64,000 nt of DNA from Legionella nautarum (GCF_001467895.1 NZ_LNYO01000013.1:290686-354685); one strand, 5' to 3'; positions 18,647-30,327 are shown, counted from the stretch's first letter. The notes: generated by a model not told the origin, from the letters alone. Translations and numbers: made by a program.

Positions 18647-19741
18647 TTAAGATTCATAAGGCAATAATACTTCCCAACCAGGTAACCATTGTAACCACAG
18701 AGTTTCGTTAAGTGTATATTCTAAGTTATCATCATCTTCATCGAAAAAGGCGGTCGCATTGATAATTTTTCCAGAATCTAATTCGACTTTTAAATCAATC
18801 GTAGAGCCTTTGTAGACAATATCTATAATTTTTCCTGGTAACATGCCGCCCGTATCGTCTGTCTCTGATTCCTTCAACACACGAATATCTTCCGGGCGAA
18901 TGATAAGATGCACTTTATCACCAGGTTGATAATTGCCAGTATTACGGCATTGGAGCTGAATCGATTCGATTTCGGTAAGCAGGTTTTGGCCGGAAACCCC
19001 CTTGATTTGAATATTAAAAATATTTGCTTCGCCAATGAATTTTGCAACATAAAGATTAGCAGGTGTTTCATAGACCTGCCGCGGTGTCCCAATTTGCTCT
19101 ATGTGGCCGTGGTTAAAAATCACAATTCGATCCGACATGGATAAAGCTTCTTCTTGATCATGGGTGACAAAAATAAAAGTCATGTTTAGCGCTTTTTGTA
19201 ATTGTTTAAGCTCATACTGCATGTTTTTGCGTAATCTATAATCGAGCGAACTTAAAGGTTCATCCAAAAGCAAAACTTGTGGGCGATTAATTACTGCACG
19301 AGCGATTGCTACACGCTGCTGCTGTCCGCCGCTTAACTGTTGGATATCGCGTTTGGCAAAAGACTCTAGCTGAACTAGGCGTAGAGTTTCTTCGACTCGT
19401 GCGGAAATGGTTTTCTCATCCATCTTTTTGCATCGTAAAGCGAACGCTACATTTTCATAAACCGATAAATGCGGAAAGAGGGCGTAACTTTGGAAAACAG
19501 TATGGACATCCCTTTTTTGTGGAGGCAGCGCATTGATACATTGGCCATTGAAATATATTTCACCGGAGCTTGGTTGTTCAAAGCCTGAAATTAACCGCAG
19601 TAGGGTGGTTTTTCCACAACCTGAAGGTCCTAAAAGGGTTAGGAACTCACCATTTTGAACTGACAGGGAAATATTATTGAGAATGAGGGCTGAGCCGTAA
19701 GATTTATTAACTTGTTTTATTTCAATGAGCGGACTAGTCAT
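18647..19741 (-). CDS. potA: polyamine ABC transporter ATP-binding protein PotA
   Basis: A 364-residue ATPase with Walker A GPSGCGKTTLLRLISG, signature LSGGQQQRVAIARAV, Walker B VLLLDEPLSSLD and H-loop FVTHDQEEAL. A C-terminal TOBE domain (from about residue 280, DKVHLIIRPEDIRVL) is typical of PotA. It energises import through PotB and PotC. It starts 13 bases downstream of a small Cys-rich protein gene, which may share its promoter. Confidence 0.93.
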   Translation of the reverse strand: MTSPLIEIKQVNKSYGSALILNNISLSVQNGEFLTLLGPSGCGKTTLLRLISGFEQPSSGEIYFNGQCINALPPQKRDVHTVFQSYALFPHLSVYENVAFALRCKKMDEKTISARVEETLRLVQLESFAKRDIQQLSGGQQQRVAIARAVINRPQVLLLDEPLSSLDYRLRKNMQYELKQLQKALNMTFIFVTHDQEEALSMSDRIVIFNHGHIEQIGTPRQVYETPANLYVAKFIGEANIFNIQIKGVSGQNLLTEIESIQLQCRNTGNYQPGDKVHLIIRPEDIRVLKESETDDTGGMLPGKIIDIVYKGSTIDLKVELDSGKIINATAFFDEDDDNLEYTLNETLWLQWLPGWEVLLPYES

Positions 19742-19753
19742 GAGAAGAGCAAA

Positions 19754-20125
19754 CTACCAACTGGAAACGGGTTGTGGAGGGTTTTGCAAACTACAAACCT
19801 CAGAAATACTACCATTATTACATACCACGGCCCCTACAGCAGAAATAGTCATCACGCCACCTTGCCATAAACAGCAACCTGAGAGTTTTTGGATATCCAT
19901 CACAGCATGACGTGTACAGTAGCAGCTGGAATAATACCCATTGTTACAAACATAGCGTCCAGCTACAGAATCACAATAGCTGATGCCGCCCATAGCATGG
20001 CAACAGCGCTGTTTATCGCAAAACGGAATGAAAATGGGATCACATTCTGCAGGAATAGTTGCATAGCTAATTGAAGAAACATACAAAGATAGAACAGTGA
20101 TTAGCGAATAAGACAGAGATCGCAT
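19754..20125 (-). CDS. small Cys-rich secreted protein, duplicated motif
   Basis: A 123-residue protein with a signal peptide (about 1-22, ending ISYA) and 12 Cys in the mature part (28, 36, 41, 42, 51, 60, 68, 70, 84, 85, 102, 111). Two repeats are visible: RCCHAMGGISYCDSVAGRYV followed by CNNGYYSSC, and GCCLWQGGVMTISAVGAVV followed by CNNGSISEVC; the second has fewer Cys. The pattern suggests a disulfide-stabilised periplasmic or extracellular protein. It is the first gene upstream of potA with a 12-base gap. No family name is recognised. Confidence 0.75.
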   Translation of the reverse strand: MRSLSYSLITVLSLYVSSISYATIPAECDPIFIPFCDKQRCCHAMGGISYCDSVAGRYVCNNGYYSSCYCTRHAVMDIQKLSGCCLWQGGVMTISAVGAVVCNNGSISEVCSLQNPPQPVSSW

Positions 20126-20219
20126 CTTTATTTCTCCGATGGGCGTGTTGTTAGCATAACATAGGTTCTTAATTAAAAAGAAGTTAGTTTTTAGATTACA
20201 AGGTTAGGCTTTAGTCCAG

Positions 20220-20265
20220 CATTTCCTTCCACACAAGTGTGGATGAATTTGTTGGGCCAAGCCCG
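20220..20265. repeat. 3'-end palindromes after rmuC
   Basis: CCACAC-AA-GTGTGG (20229-20242) is a perfect stem. It is followed by a region that on the minus strand reads GGGC-TTG-GCCC then AACAAATTCAT. The string GGCCCAACAAATTCAT is shared with the palindrome after clpA at 8461-8476, in the same orientation relative to the gene end. Confidence 0.5.
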
Positions 20266-20268
20266 AGT

Positions 20269-21513
20269 CTAATTCGACTCAGTAATCGTTTCACGCTCCT
20301 GAAAATCTAACTCGACGGACTCAATTTTTTGAAAACGCTGTGTTATTTTTTTGGCTGAAGTACTTACCTCGTTGACATCTTGATGTGCTAAATCAATATG
20401 TTTTGACAACTTGTCCATGCGTTTTTCAAAACGTTGGAAGTCATCGGCGAGGGAGTGCAGGTGTTTTTGAATAATATGAACTTGTTTGCGAGTTGCATCA
20501 TCTTTTAAGACAGCTCTTGCTGTGGTTAAGACCGCCATTAAAGTACTTGGCGACACAATCCAGACTTTAAGCCGCTGAGAAAGGGCAATCATATCAGGAT
20601 AATTAGCATGAATCTCAGCGAAAATAGCCTCTGCAGGTATAAACATGACTGCGCCATCGGTTGTTTCATTGGGGACAATGTATTTTTCAGCAATATCCTT
20701 GATATGTTTTTGCAAATCTTGTCGAAACTGCTGTTGTAGGGCTTTGCGGTCGCTAGAGACAGCGTCTGTGTTCATGAGTTTTTGATAAGTTTCCAGTGGA
20801 AATTTCGCATCAATGACCACATGTCCAGTGGGCTCGGGTAAGAAAAGAATGCAGTCGGCTCGCTTTTGGTTACTAAGCGTATATTGCGTACGATAATGCG
20901 TGGAGGGAATCATATTGGCAATGAGGGTAGATAACTGTACCTCACCAAAGGCTCCGCGAGCTTTTTTATCAACCAGAACATCTTGCAGACTGACTACGTG
21001 CGTTGAAAGTTCGGTAATTTTTTTCTGTGCTTCGTCAATAATAGTGAGCCGTCTCACGACGTCGGTGAAGGTTGTGGATGTTTTTTCAAAACCTTCTGTT
21101 AATTTGTGATTGACTTGCTGAGTTAAATTATGCAAATGATTGCGAATTTCTTCGGTTAAAGATTGCAAATGAGCAGTGAGCGAACTGGCGTGTTGTTTAA
21201 AACTATGATTCATTTGCTCTCGTACGTCTGCCATTTGGCTTTGAATAATTTCAGCGATTAATCGTTGGCTGTTGATTTGTCCCTGAGTTATTTTTTCATA
21301 GATCTGATGTTGGCTTGTTTGATAGGTTTGATGGAGTTCAAGATGCAATTGGTGAAGCTGCGTAGCGAAGGATTGTTGCAGTTTTTCAAATTGGGTTTCT
21401 AGCAAACTGTGCTGCCGCTGCTGGCGGCGCATCACAAAAAAAATCAACAGAGTTTGCAAGGCAATCGACAGTGCAATGCCTTCAATAAGAGAAATAGTGG
21501 GTAAGTAGTTCAT
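20269..21513 (-). CDS. rmuC: DNA recombination protein RmuC
   Basis: A 414-residue protein with an N-terminal membrane anchor (SLIEGIALSIALQTLLIFFVM), a long coiled coil to about residue 170, and the nuclease-like RmuC domain. The domain shows KKARGAFGEVQLSTLIANM, YRTQYTLSNQKRADCILFLP and HVVIDAKFPLETYQKLM, the PD-(D/E)xK-like core. RmuC limits inversion at short inverted repeats in E. coli, notable in a window rich in palindromes. It starts 2 bases after the DUF4785 stop, so it is the third gene of an operon. Confidence 0.93.
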   Translation of the reverse strand: MNYLPTISLIEGIALSIALQTLLIFFVMRRQQRQHSLLETQFEKLQQSFATQLHQLHLELHQTYQTSQHQIYEKITQGQINSQRLIAEIIQSQMADVREQMNHSFKQHASSLTAHLQSLTEEIRNHLHNLTQQVNHKLTEGFEKTSTTFTDVVRRLTIIDEAQKKITELSTHVVSLQDVLVDKKARGAFGEVQLSTLIANMIPSTHYRTQYTLSNQKRADCILFLPEPTGHVVIDAKFPLETYQKLMNTDAVSSDRKALQQQFRQDLQKHIKDIAEKYIVPNETTDGAVMFIPAEAIFAEIHANYPDMIALSQRLKVWIVSPSTLMAVLTTARAVLKDDATRKQVHIIQKHLHSLADDFQRFEKRMDKLSKHIDLAHQDVNEVSTSAKKITQRFQKIESVELDFQERETITESN

Positions 21514-21515
21514 TA

Positions 21516-22700
21516 TTAACTTAATTTATCGACTTCAATCGGAGCATCAAATTCAAAAACAGGCTTCATTTGCCCAAAATCAGTCAGGTGGATATAACTC
21601 AAATAGTAAGGAGCTTTATAATCAGTTTTTAAGTTAGAATCAAATGAAAAATTCAAACGCTGCTGGCCGGTAGGCAACCAAGCAGCCGATTGGGTCGTTT
21701 GAATAGGATGAAGTTTGCCTTGTGTATCACTCCCTAAAAGAACTGCCTGCAAGGCATAACGACTGCCGGTAGCGACCTCCACTGTGGCAATAAAATCAAA
21801 GTTGTTTGCAGGACCTTTTGTGATGTTTACAACTGCGGCAGAAGGAATCGTATAAGAAAAAGCAGAATGAGCTTGCCGCCAGATTATATCGTCGCCAATA
21901 ATGGTGGTCACCGTCGCGTCAACATACCAATTACCTCCACGGCTATTTTTTTCTGAATTTAAAATAGTTCTTGCTTGAAAAATGTTTTCAGCGATTGGCG
22001 TGGCCACAAGAGGAGTAATTTCTCCATCAGGGCTAACAAGTGACAAAGTTAGATCATCGATGGAATAAATCTGCTCTTTATCTTTTAAGATCAGAGTGGC
22101 AACAAACTCATCGCCAGAATAATAACGCGCCTTATTCGTTTGAATGGTTAAGGCAGTGGCTGCATAACGATCATAGACATGAATCATAAAAAGTTCATCG
22201 TCTTTGCTCCGATCAGCCTGAGAACTTGTGATTGTGAATTGACCAAAACCAAGCTCAGGTTTTAATTCAGCAAGCGCTAAAGTATTGCCTGCAAAAGGTG
22301 TATTTTTTAAGGCTTCTCTTTGTGAATATAAAGAAGAAGCTTCGAGCAAACTTAAATTAAGACCATGCTTGTTGCTGATACTAAATTGAAGTTTAACCGA
22401 GGTTTTAGGATTGACAGGCGCAATACGCACAATAGCCTCTGCGGCTGAAGTATGGATAGTTACCCCCTGTCTTAGTTCCTTTAAACTTGCTTTAACTTGA
22501 TATTTACGACTTGTTTGCTCATGCATGGTTTGAGTTTGCAATGGGCTATCGTGAGTTGGCCAGCTCAGACTTAATTCTTCATGAGATAAAAGATCACAGC
22601 TTTTACAGTTATAAGGAACAAGGTGAACTTGTTTTGCTAAAGGGTAAGCTTGAGACTCTAAACACAGCAAGGATAAAAGAATTAATGAAAGAAATTTCAT
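21516..22700 (-). CDS. DUF4785-type secreted protein
   Basis: A 394-residue exported protein with signal peptide (FLSLILLSLLCLESQA). The N-terminal segment has a CKSCDLL motif. Beta-rich, Ig-like stretches follow, including YSGDEFVATLILKDKEQIY and LTLSLVSPDGEITPL, and SRGGNWYVDATV. I assign it to the DUF4785 family of Legionella and related bacteria from overall resemblance. Its start overlaps the upstream hydrolase stop by 4 bases, so both are cotranslated. Function unknown; a surface or periplasmic partner of the hydrolase is plausible. Confidence 0.65.
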   Translation of the reverse strand: MKFLSLILLSLLCLESQAYPLAKQVHLVPYNCKSCDLLSHEELSLSWPTHDSPLQTQTMHEQTSRKYQVKASLKELRQGVTIHTSAAEAIVRIAPVNPKTSVKLQFSISNKHGLNLSLLEASSLYSQREALKNTPFAGNTLALAELKPELGFGQFTITSSQADRSKDDELFMIHVYDRYAATALTIQTNKARYYSGDEFVATLILKDKEQIYSIDDLTLSLVSPDGEITPLVATPIAENIFQARTILNSEKNSRGGNWYVDATVTTIIGDDIIWRQAHSAFSYTIPSAAVVNITKGPANNFDFIATVEVATGSRYALQAVLLGSDTQGKLHPIQTTQSAAWLPTGQQRLNFSFDSNLKTDYKAPYYLSYIHLTDFGQMKPVFEFDAPIEVDKLS

Positions 22701-23593
22701 TGGACAGCTCCTTGAGTCAAAAGGTCCTTACGCAGAATTTTTTCTAAACCAAAACAACTATGACGGCTTTGATTATGGCTTAATGTGATGGCATGATTTG
22801 TTTTTTGTTTATCGTAAAACCAAAGTTGACCAGCAATACGTTGCGAGTTGCAGTTTAAAAATCCATCAGAGCAATGTTGTAAATAAGATTGGGTAATTTT
22901 TAAACCAACATTAAGGAAAAAGCCATTGCAATAGCTTGATGAGCTGAACGGCGAAGCATCCACATCGGTTCCGATCATTACGCGAAAAGGAAGTGGTAAA
23001 GAAGGCCGTCCAGCAGTTCCCAATAACATTTCAGAGTTAAAAAGAGCCATATCACCTATGCGTTGTTGTTTTACTGCGTTGTTGATATAACCCAGTAACC
23101 AGCCAACGGACTCTTCAAAGCCATTGCCATTGAGGATTTCATCGGCGAGTTCAGTGCCGCCACTCGAAGGGGCTAAGGCAACCACCTGTCGAATATGTTT
23201 CACCAAACTGAGATAACGCGCATCGAAGGTTGGATTTGAAAGAATCCAGCGAACGACATTTCCTCCATTTGAATGGGTATAAACGATCAGTTTGGTGATT
23301 TGTTTATTAGTGATAAATTCAAGCAATTGATTGGCCACGCAACCTGCAGCCTTTTCATGCCACATATACTGACTAAAATCGCAATGAACAACATAATAGT
23401 TACTTGGATTGGGAAGTCCTTCGATGACTGCGTGAATAAAATCCTCTTTCCAATAAACGCCTTCTGCGCCAGCACTATAATCATGAGTGCCATGCACAAA
23501 AGCGACGCCGAGATTTTCAGGCTGTTCTTCAGCTGAATAACTTAAGAAGGTACAAAAAAATAGGAGTAGGCAGATAATAAAACGAAAGACCAT
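22697..23593 (-). CDS. secreted alpha/beta hydrolase, lipase-like
   Basis: Begins best at ATG 23593 (MVFRFIICLLLFFCTFLSYS, a clear signal peptide), giving 298 residues; the longer frame to 23650 adds a non-hydrophobic leader. The core has LGVAFVHGTHDYSAGAEGV (oxyanion strand) and LIVYTHSNGGNVVRWIL, a G-x-S-x-G variant (HSNGG) with the nucleophile Ser. A later Asp and a C-terminal His (TNHAITLSHNQSRH) could complete the triad. Substrate unknown; lipase or esterase is likely. It heads an operon with the DUF4785 gene and rmuC. Confidence 0.7.
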   Translation of the reverse strand: MVFRFIICLLLFFCTFLSYSAEEQPENLGVAFVHGTHDYSAGAEGVYWKEDFIHAVIEGLPNPSNYYVVHCDFSQYMWHEKAAGCVANQLLEFITNKQITKLIVYTHSNGGNVVRWILSNPTFDARYLSLVKHIRQVVALAPSSGGTELADEILNGNGFEESVGWLLGYINNAVKQQRIGDMALFNSEMLLGTAGRPSLPLPFRVMIGTDVDASPFSSSSYCNGFFLNVGLKITQSYLQHCSDGFLNCNSQRIAGQLWFYDKQKTNHAITLSHNQSRHSCFGLEKILRKDLLTQGAVQ

Positions 23594-23729
23594 AGGTTTG
23601 TTCCGAGCTGACAGGGCGATATCAATACCATAAGAGAATTTATTACACAAGACAAGAAAACAAAGTCGACGGCAAGCCGAAGTTGTGGGTAGAATGATGC
23701 CCTAAAGGATACAATGCTAGAACAGGTAA

Positions 23730-25763
<2,034 letters not shown>

Positions 25764-25783
25764 CTGATTATAGGACTCGTACT

Positions 25784-27955
25784 TTGAAAGGGCTTTGTAG
25801 ACAAGGGATTGTCTTCATTATACTGCTGTATACTTTGTTTCCAACTTATGCAAGTAATTGGATTCTGAATAATCCTTATCCCGCCTCCCAAGCCCAGCAA
25901 AAAATTTATTATTCTTCTTTTAACGAGCAACCTAAAACCCTGGATCCTGCCCGTTCTTATTCAGCGAATGAATATCAATTCACCATGCAAATTTATGAGC
26001 CTCTATTGCATTACGATTATTTGGCTCGGCCTTATAAAGTGGTGCCGCTAATCGCCACAGCGATGCCTGAAATACGTTATACCGATAAGTTGGGTCGTCC
26101 CTTAACTAACTTGGATGGGGTTGAGGTTGCCTACACAGTTTATACTATTCATATTAAACCTGGAGTCCTTTTTCAACCTCATCCTGCCTTAGCGAAAGAT
26201 AAAAAGGGTAACTACCGCTATCTCCATTTAGCAGAAGGTTATTTATCTGAACAGGGTATTAATAAATTAGCTGATTTTAAGTACAGAGGAACACGAGAGT
26301 TAACCGTTGACGATTATATTTATGAGATTAAGCGTTTAGCGCATCCGGCCGTGAACTCAGCAATCTACGGTCTAATGAGTGATCATATTGTTGGTTTTCA
26401 TGAATATGCCAGTGCGTTACCTGCTAACTTGGATGGGTTTGTTGATCTGAGAAAATATCCAATGGTTGGTCTGCGAAAATTGGATAATTATAGTTTTGAA
26501 ATTACGATCAAAGGGCAATATCCGCAATTTCTATTTTGGCTCGCCATGCCCTTCTTTGCACCAATTCCCTGGGAAGCTGATTGCTTTTATTCGCAACCTG
26601 GAATGGAAGAGAAGAACTTAAGTTTTGAGTGGTATCCCATTGGTACGGGACCTTTTATGTTAACGGAGAACAACCCAAATCGACGGATGGTTTTAACTAA
26701 AAACCCCAACTTTCGCCAAGATTATTTTCCTCAAAATGGTTCTCTAGAAGACGAGAAAAAAGGGTATTTGCAGCATGCAGGTGAATTACTGCCTTTGATC
26801 GATCGCGCTATTTATACCTTAGAAAAAGAATCTATTCCGCGTTGGAATAAGTTTCTGCAAGGTTATTATGATGTGTCGGGTATTAGTGCAGACAGTTTTG
26901 ATCAGGCCATTCAAATTAGTCGTTCAGGAGTTCCCCGATTAAGTCAAAGCATGCTTGATAAAAAAATGAAGCTCACACAAACCACGGATCCGACTATTTT
27001 CTACATTGGGTTTAACATGCTCGATCCGGTAGTGGGTGGTAAAAGCGAGCGGGCAAGAAAATTACGTTTGGCGATATCGATAGCAGTGAATTATGATGAG
27101 CATATCGCCATTTTTTTAAATGGCCGTGGTAAGGCAGCTCAGGGACCAATACCACCGGGCATTTTTGGCTTTAAGGAAGGAGCGGCGGGAATAAATCCTT
27201 ATGTCTATGAATGGGATGGAAGCAAGCCAAAAAGAAAATCAATCGAAGTAGCCAAAGCGCTTATGCGAGAAGCAGGCTACCCTGGAGGACGAGATTCGAA
27301 AACAGCTAAGCCACTCATTTTAAATTATGATGTGGCAGTGACTGGCGGTCCTGATGATAAGGCACAGTTGGATTGGATGCGAAAACAATTTGCACGAATT
27401 GGTATCGACTTAAATCTGCGTGCGACTCAATACAATCGTTTTCAAGACAAAATGCGTAGTGGTAACGTGCAAATTTTTAGTTGGGGCTGGAATGCGGATT
27501 ATCCTGATCCTGAAAATTTCTTATTTATGTTTTATGGTACCAATGGCAGAGCAGAATATGGTGGTGAAAATTCATCCAATTATAAAAATTCTCACTATGA
27601 TAGCTTGTTTGAGCAAATGAAGAATCGTGGCAACGATGAGACTCGTCAACGGCTGATTGATGAAATGGTAGAGCTGCTGCGCCATGATGCCCCCTGGATT
27701 TGGGGAGTGAATACACAAACCCTAATTCTAAGGCAGCAATGGGTTTCGCCGACAAAACCAAACACTATCAGTTCGAATACTTTAAAATATATTGCGATTG
27801 ACGTGACGAAGCGAAATGCGCTACGAGAACTCTGGAATCAACCGGTATTATGGCCAATTGGCTTATTAGTTTTATTTATCTTACTCTCTTTACTACCCCT
27901 ATTTATTGCTTATCGTAAAAAAGAAAAGCTGCCTGCGCCGAGAGTTAGATTATGA
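25784..27955 (+). CDS. peptide-type ABC substrate-binding protein, membrane-anchored
   Basis: A 723-residue family 5 solute-binding protein beginning at TTG 25784 with a signal peptide (IVFIILLYTLFPTYA). The N-terminus has SFNEQPKTLDPARSYSANEY and LRLAISIAVNYDEHIAIFL in the middle, typical of OppA/YejA/DppA. Unusually, after the binding domain there is a transmembrane segment (PIGLLVLFILLSLLPLFI, about 699-716) and a basic tail. The stop overlaps the first permease start by 4 bases. Substrate is probably oligopeptide. TTG start is supported by AGGA at 25771-25774 and by the signal peptide. Confidence 0.85.
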   Translation: MKGLCRQGIVFIILLYTLFPTYASNWILNNPYPASQAQQKIYYSSFNEQPKTLDPARSYSANEYQFTMQIYEPLLHYDYLARPYKVVPLIATAMPEIRYTDKLGRPLTNLDGVEVAYTVYTIHIKPGVLFQPHPALAKDKKGNYRYLHLAEGYLSEQGINKLADFKYRGTRELTVDDYIYEIKRLAHPAVNSAIYGLMSDHIVGFHEYASALPANLDGFVDLRKYPMVGLRKLDNYSFEITIKGQYPQFLFWLAMPFFAPIPWEADCFYSQPGMEEKNLSFEWYPIGTGPFMLTENNPNRRMVLTKNPNFRQDYFPQNGSLEDEKKGYLQHAGELLPLIDRAIYTLEKESIPRWNKFLQGYYDVSGISADSFDQAIQISRSGVPRLSQSMLDKKMKLTQTTDPTIFYIGFNMLDPVVGGKSERARKLRLAISIAVNYDEHIAIFLNGRGKAAQGPIPPGIFGFKEGAAGINPYVYEWDGSKPKRKSIEVAKALMREAGYPGGRDSKTAKPLILNYDVAVTGGPDDKAQLDWMRKQFARIGIDLNLRATQYNRFQDKMRSGNVQIFSWGWNADYPDPENFLFMFYGTNGRAEYGGENSSNYKNSHYDSLFEQMKNRGNDETRQRLIDEMVELLRHDAPWIWGVNTQTLILRQQWVSPTKPNTISSNTLKYIAIDVTKRNALRELWNQPVLWPIGLLVLFILLSLLPLFIAYRKKEKLPAPRVRL

Positions 27956-28929
27956 TTTATTATTTATTACGACGAATTTTATATGCTATTCCCATTTTAT
28001 TCGCGATTAATATCATCACTTTTGCTTTGTTTTTCATGATTAATACACCTGATGATATGGCGCGTATGCAATTGGGACAAAAATATGTAAAACCTGCAGC
28101 TATTATGCAGTGGAAAGCGCAACGCGGTTATAATTTGCCTCTTTTTTTTAATAATGAAAAATCAGGACTTCAACAGTTTTCTCAAACGCTTTTTTTCCAA
28201 AAATCTCTCCGTTTATTTGTCTTTGATTTTGGGCTATCAGACGGTGGAAGAGATATTGCCTATGACATTTCACATCGCATGTGGCCAAGCCTAGCCATCG
28301 CTATTCCTATTCTTATTTTTGGCATGTTAGCAGATATTGTTTTTGCTATGTCCATGGCGTTTTTTAGAACTTCTTATCTTGATTTAAGTGGCGTGGTTTT
28401 TTGTATTGTTTTAATGTCTATTTCTAGTCTTTTTTATATTATTGGAGGGCAATATATTTTTGGTAAATTGCTACGTTTGGTTCCCATTTCTGGGTATGAC
28501 GGGGGATTAGAAAGTATTAAATTTATCTTGTTACCGGTCATCGTGGCTGTGCTAGCTGGATTAGGTGCCGGATCCCGTTGGTATCGGACTTTATTTTTAG
28601 AAGAACTTAATAAAGATTATGTCAAAACAGCACGTGCCAAAGGCTTATCAGAAGTAAAAATTCTATTTCATCATGTTTTAAAAAATGCCATGTTACCTAT
28701 TCTTACGGGTGTGGTAGTGCTCATCCCTTCCTTATTTATGGGGAGTTTGGTCTTGGAATCCTTTTTTGGTGTTCCAGGGCTTGGCAACTACATTATTGAT
28801 GCCATCCAGCAGCAGGATTTTGCCATAGTTCGGTCAATGGTATTTTTAGGATCAGTGCTTTATATTTTGGGTTTAATTTTGACTGATATTTCTTATACCT
28901 TAGTCGATCCAAGAGTGAGGTTTAGCTAG
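27952..28929 (+). CDS. peptide-type ABC transporter permease (OppB/YejB-like)
   Basis: A 325-residue permease. The start IYYLLRRILYAIPILFAIN is the hallmark N-terminal helix of OppB-type permeases, and the coupling segment DYVKTARAKGLSEVKILFHH is conserved. Six transmembrane helices are likely. It overlaps the binding-protein gene by ATGA and is 2 bases before the next permease. YejB-like features (long first periplasmic loop, DFGLSDGGRDIAYD) are seen. Confidence 0.88.
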   Translation: MIYYLLRRILYAIPILFAINIITFALFFMINTPDDMARMQLGQKYVKPAAIMQWKAQRGYNLPLFFNNEKSGLQQFSQTLFFQKSLRLFVFDFGLSDGGRDIAYDISHRMWPSLAIAIPILIFGMLADIVFAMSMAFFRTSYLDLSGVVFCIVLMSISSLFYIIGGQYIFGKLLRLVPISGYDGGLESIKFILLPVIVAVLAGLGAGSRWYRTLFLEELNKDYVKTARAKGLSEVKILFHHVLKNAMLPILTGVVVLIPSLFMGSLVLESFFGVPGLGNYIIDAIQQQDFAIVRSMVFLGSVLYILGLILTDISYTLVDPRVRFS

Positions 28930-28931
28930 TT

Positions 28932-30293
28932 ATGGAATTATTATGGACGGATAAATGTTTTTTTGCAGTCTTATTAGCAAGCCTTGTACTCTGCTTGGTG
29001 AGTCTTAGAAAGAGGCATATAAGGCGCGTGTTTCTGCGTATTTGTCATCGACCTTTAGCGGCATCGGCAGGGGTGGTTTTATTATTTTTTATTACTATTG
29101 GTATTTTAGATTCTATCCATTTAAATTCAATGGCAATGAATGATAATGCTCAACTTTCTACGATCCACAACAATTCAATTTTAGATCACATACTCGCCCC
29201 ATTAGGCGAGACTTATGAGAAAACTTATTCTGCGCCGCTGGCACTGAATTTATATGGCATTGAAACTGTTTTTGTAAACGGCATTGCAAAGCAGATTTAC
29301 CCACGGTTAAACTATCCGCCGCCTACCCTAAGAAATGAGACGATTAAACATCAATTCATAATAAAAAATCTCTATCAAGCTTGGCTTTTAAGTCTGTTAA
29401 TTGTTGTTTCAGGTTGGTTTGTACTCGTCATTGCTAAGGGGTTTTTATTCGCTAAACCGCTAAAGTTTAAACCATCAAAAAGTGGTTTAACCGCTTTAAT
29501 CACTTTATTTATTTGTTTTTTTGTTATTTTTGCCAGTTATTGGATATCAAGAGAGTTACATCTTTTAGGGACAGGGAAGATAGGGCAAGATATTTTTTAT
29601 TACACCATTAAGAGTATCCGCACAGGGCTTATTATTGGTATTCTCACCACCTTATTCATGATGCCACTGGCTTTATTATTGGGGATCTCAGCCGGTTATT
29701 TTGGTGGTTGGGTCGATGATATCATCCAATATATTTACACGACTTTGAGTTCAATTCCCGGTGTTTTATTAATTACCGCGTCTGTTTTATCGATGCAAAC
29801 TTACATCGCGAATCATCCTCAGCAATTTTCAACGTTGGCTAAAAGTGCTGATGCTCGTTTGCTTGCCTTATGCCTGATTTTAGGGGTAACCAGTTGGACG
29901 AGTTTATGTCGTTTGTTACGCGCAGAATCTTTGAAATTAAGAGAAATAGATTACGTTCTAGCTGCACGAGCTTTGGGTAGCAGCTCCTTTACCATTTTGC
30001 GTAAACATCTGTTACCGAATGTGATGCATATTGTTTTAATTACCCTCGTTTTAGACTTTAGTTTTTTAGTCCTCGCTGAAGCGGTATTGTCTTATGTTGG
30101 TGTAGGTGTTTCACCAATGACTATCAGCTGGGGAAATATGATCAATGGAGCTCGTCTAGAATTGGCAAGGGACCCTATTGTTTGGTGGCCTATGCTTTCC
30201 GCTTTTGCGTTGATGTTTATTTTAGTGCTCGCTTCGAATCTCTTTGCGGATGCTGTTAGAGATGCTTTTGATCCTCATCAGAGCGCTGGTTAA
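28932..30293 (+). CDS. peptide-type ABC transporter permease (OppC/YejE-like)
   Basis: A 453-residue permease, longer than the usual 290-340, with an expanded N-terminal half that contains extra hydrophobic segments (SAGVVLLFFITIGIL, LLSLLIVVSGWFVLVIA) before the typical core. The core shows GQDIFYYTIKSIRTGLIIG, the coupling loop DYVLAARALGSSSFTILRKH and the end LFADAVRDAFDPHQ. It follows the OppB-like gene by 2 bases. No ATP-binding subunit gene follows; the next gene has its own promoter. Confidence 0.87.
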   Translation: MELLWTDKCFFAVLLASLVLCLVSLRKRHIRRVFLRICHRPLAASAGVVLLFFITIGILDSIHLNSMAMNDNAQLSTIHNNSILDHILAPLGETYEKTYSAPLALNLYGIETVFVNGIAKQIYPRLNYPPPTLRNETIKHQFIIKNLYQAWLLSLLIVVSGWFVLVIAKGFLFAKPLKFKPSKSGLTALITLFICFFVIFASYWISRELHLLGTGKIGQDIFYYTIKSIRTGLIIGILTTLFMMPLALLLGISAGYFGGWVDDIIQYIYTTLSSIPGVLLITASVLSMQTYIANHPQQFSTLAKSADARLLALCLILGVTSWTSLCRLLRAESLKLREIDYVLAARALGSSSFTILRKHLLPNVMHIVLITLVLDFSFLVLAEAVLSYVGVGVSPMTISWGNMINGARLELARDPIVWWPMLSAFALMFILVLASNLFADAVRDAFDPHQSAG

Positions 30294-30327
30294 TTTAAGA
30301 CAAATTTTGCCCATATAGATTAAAATA

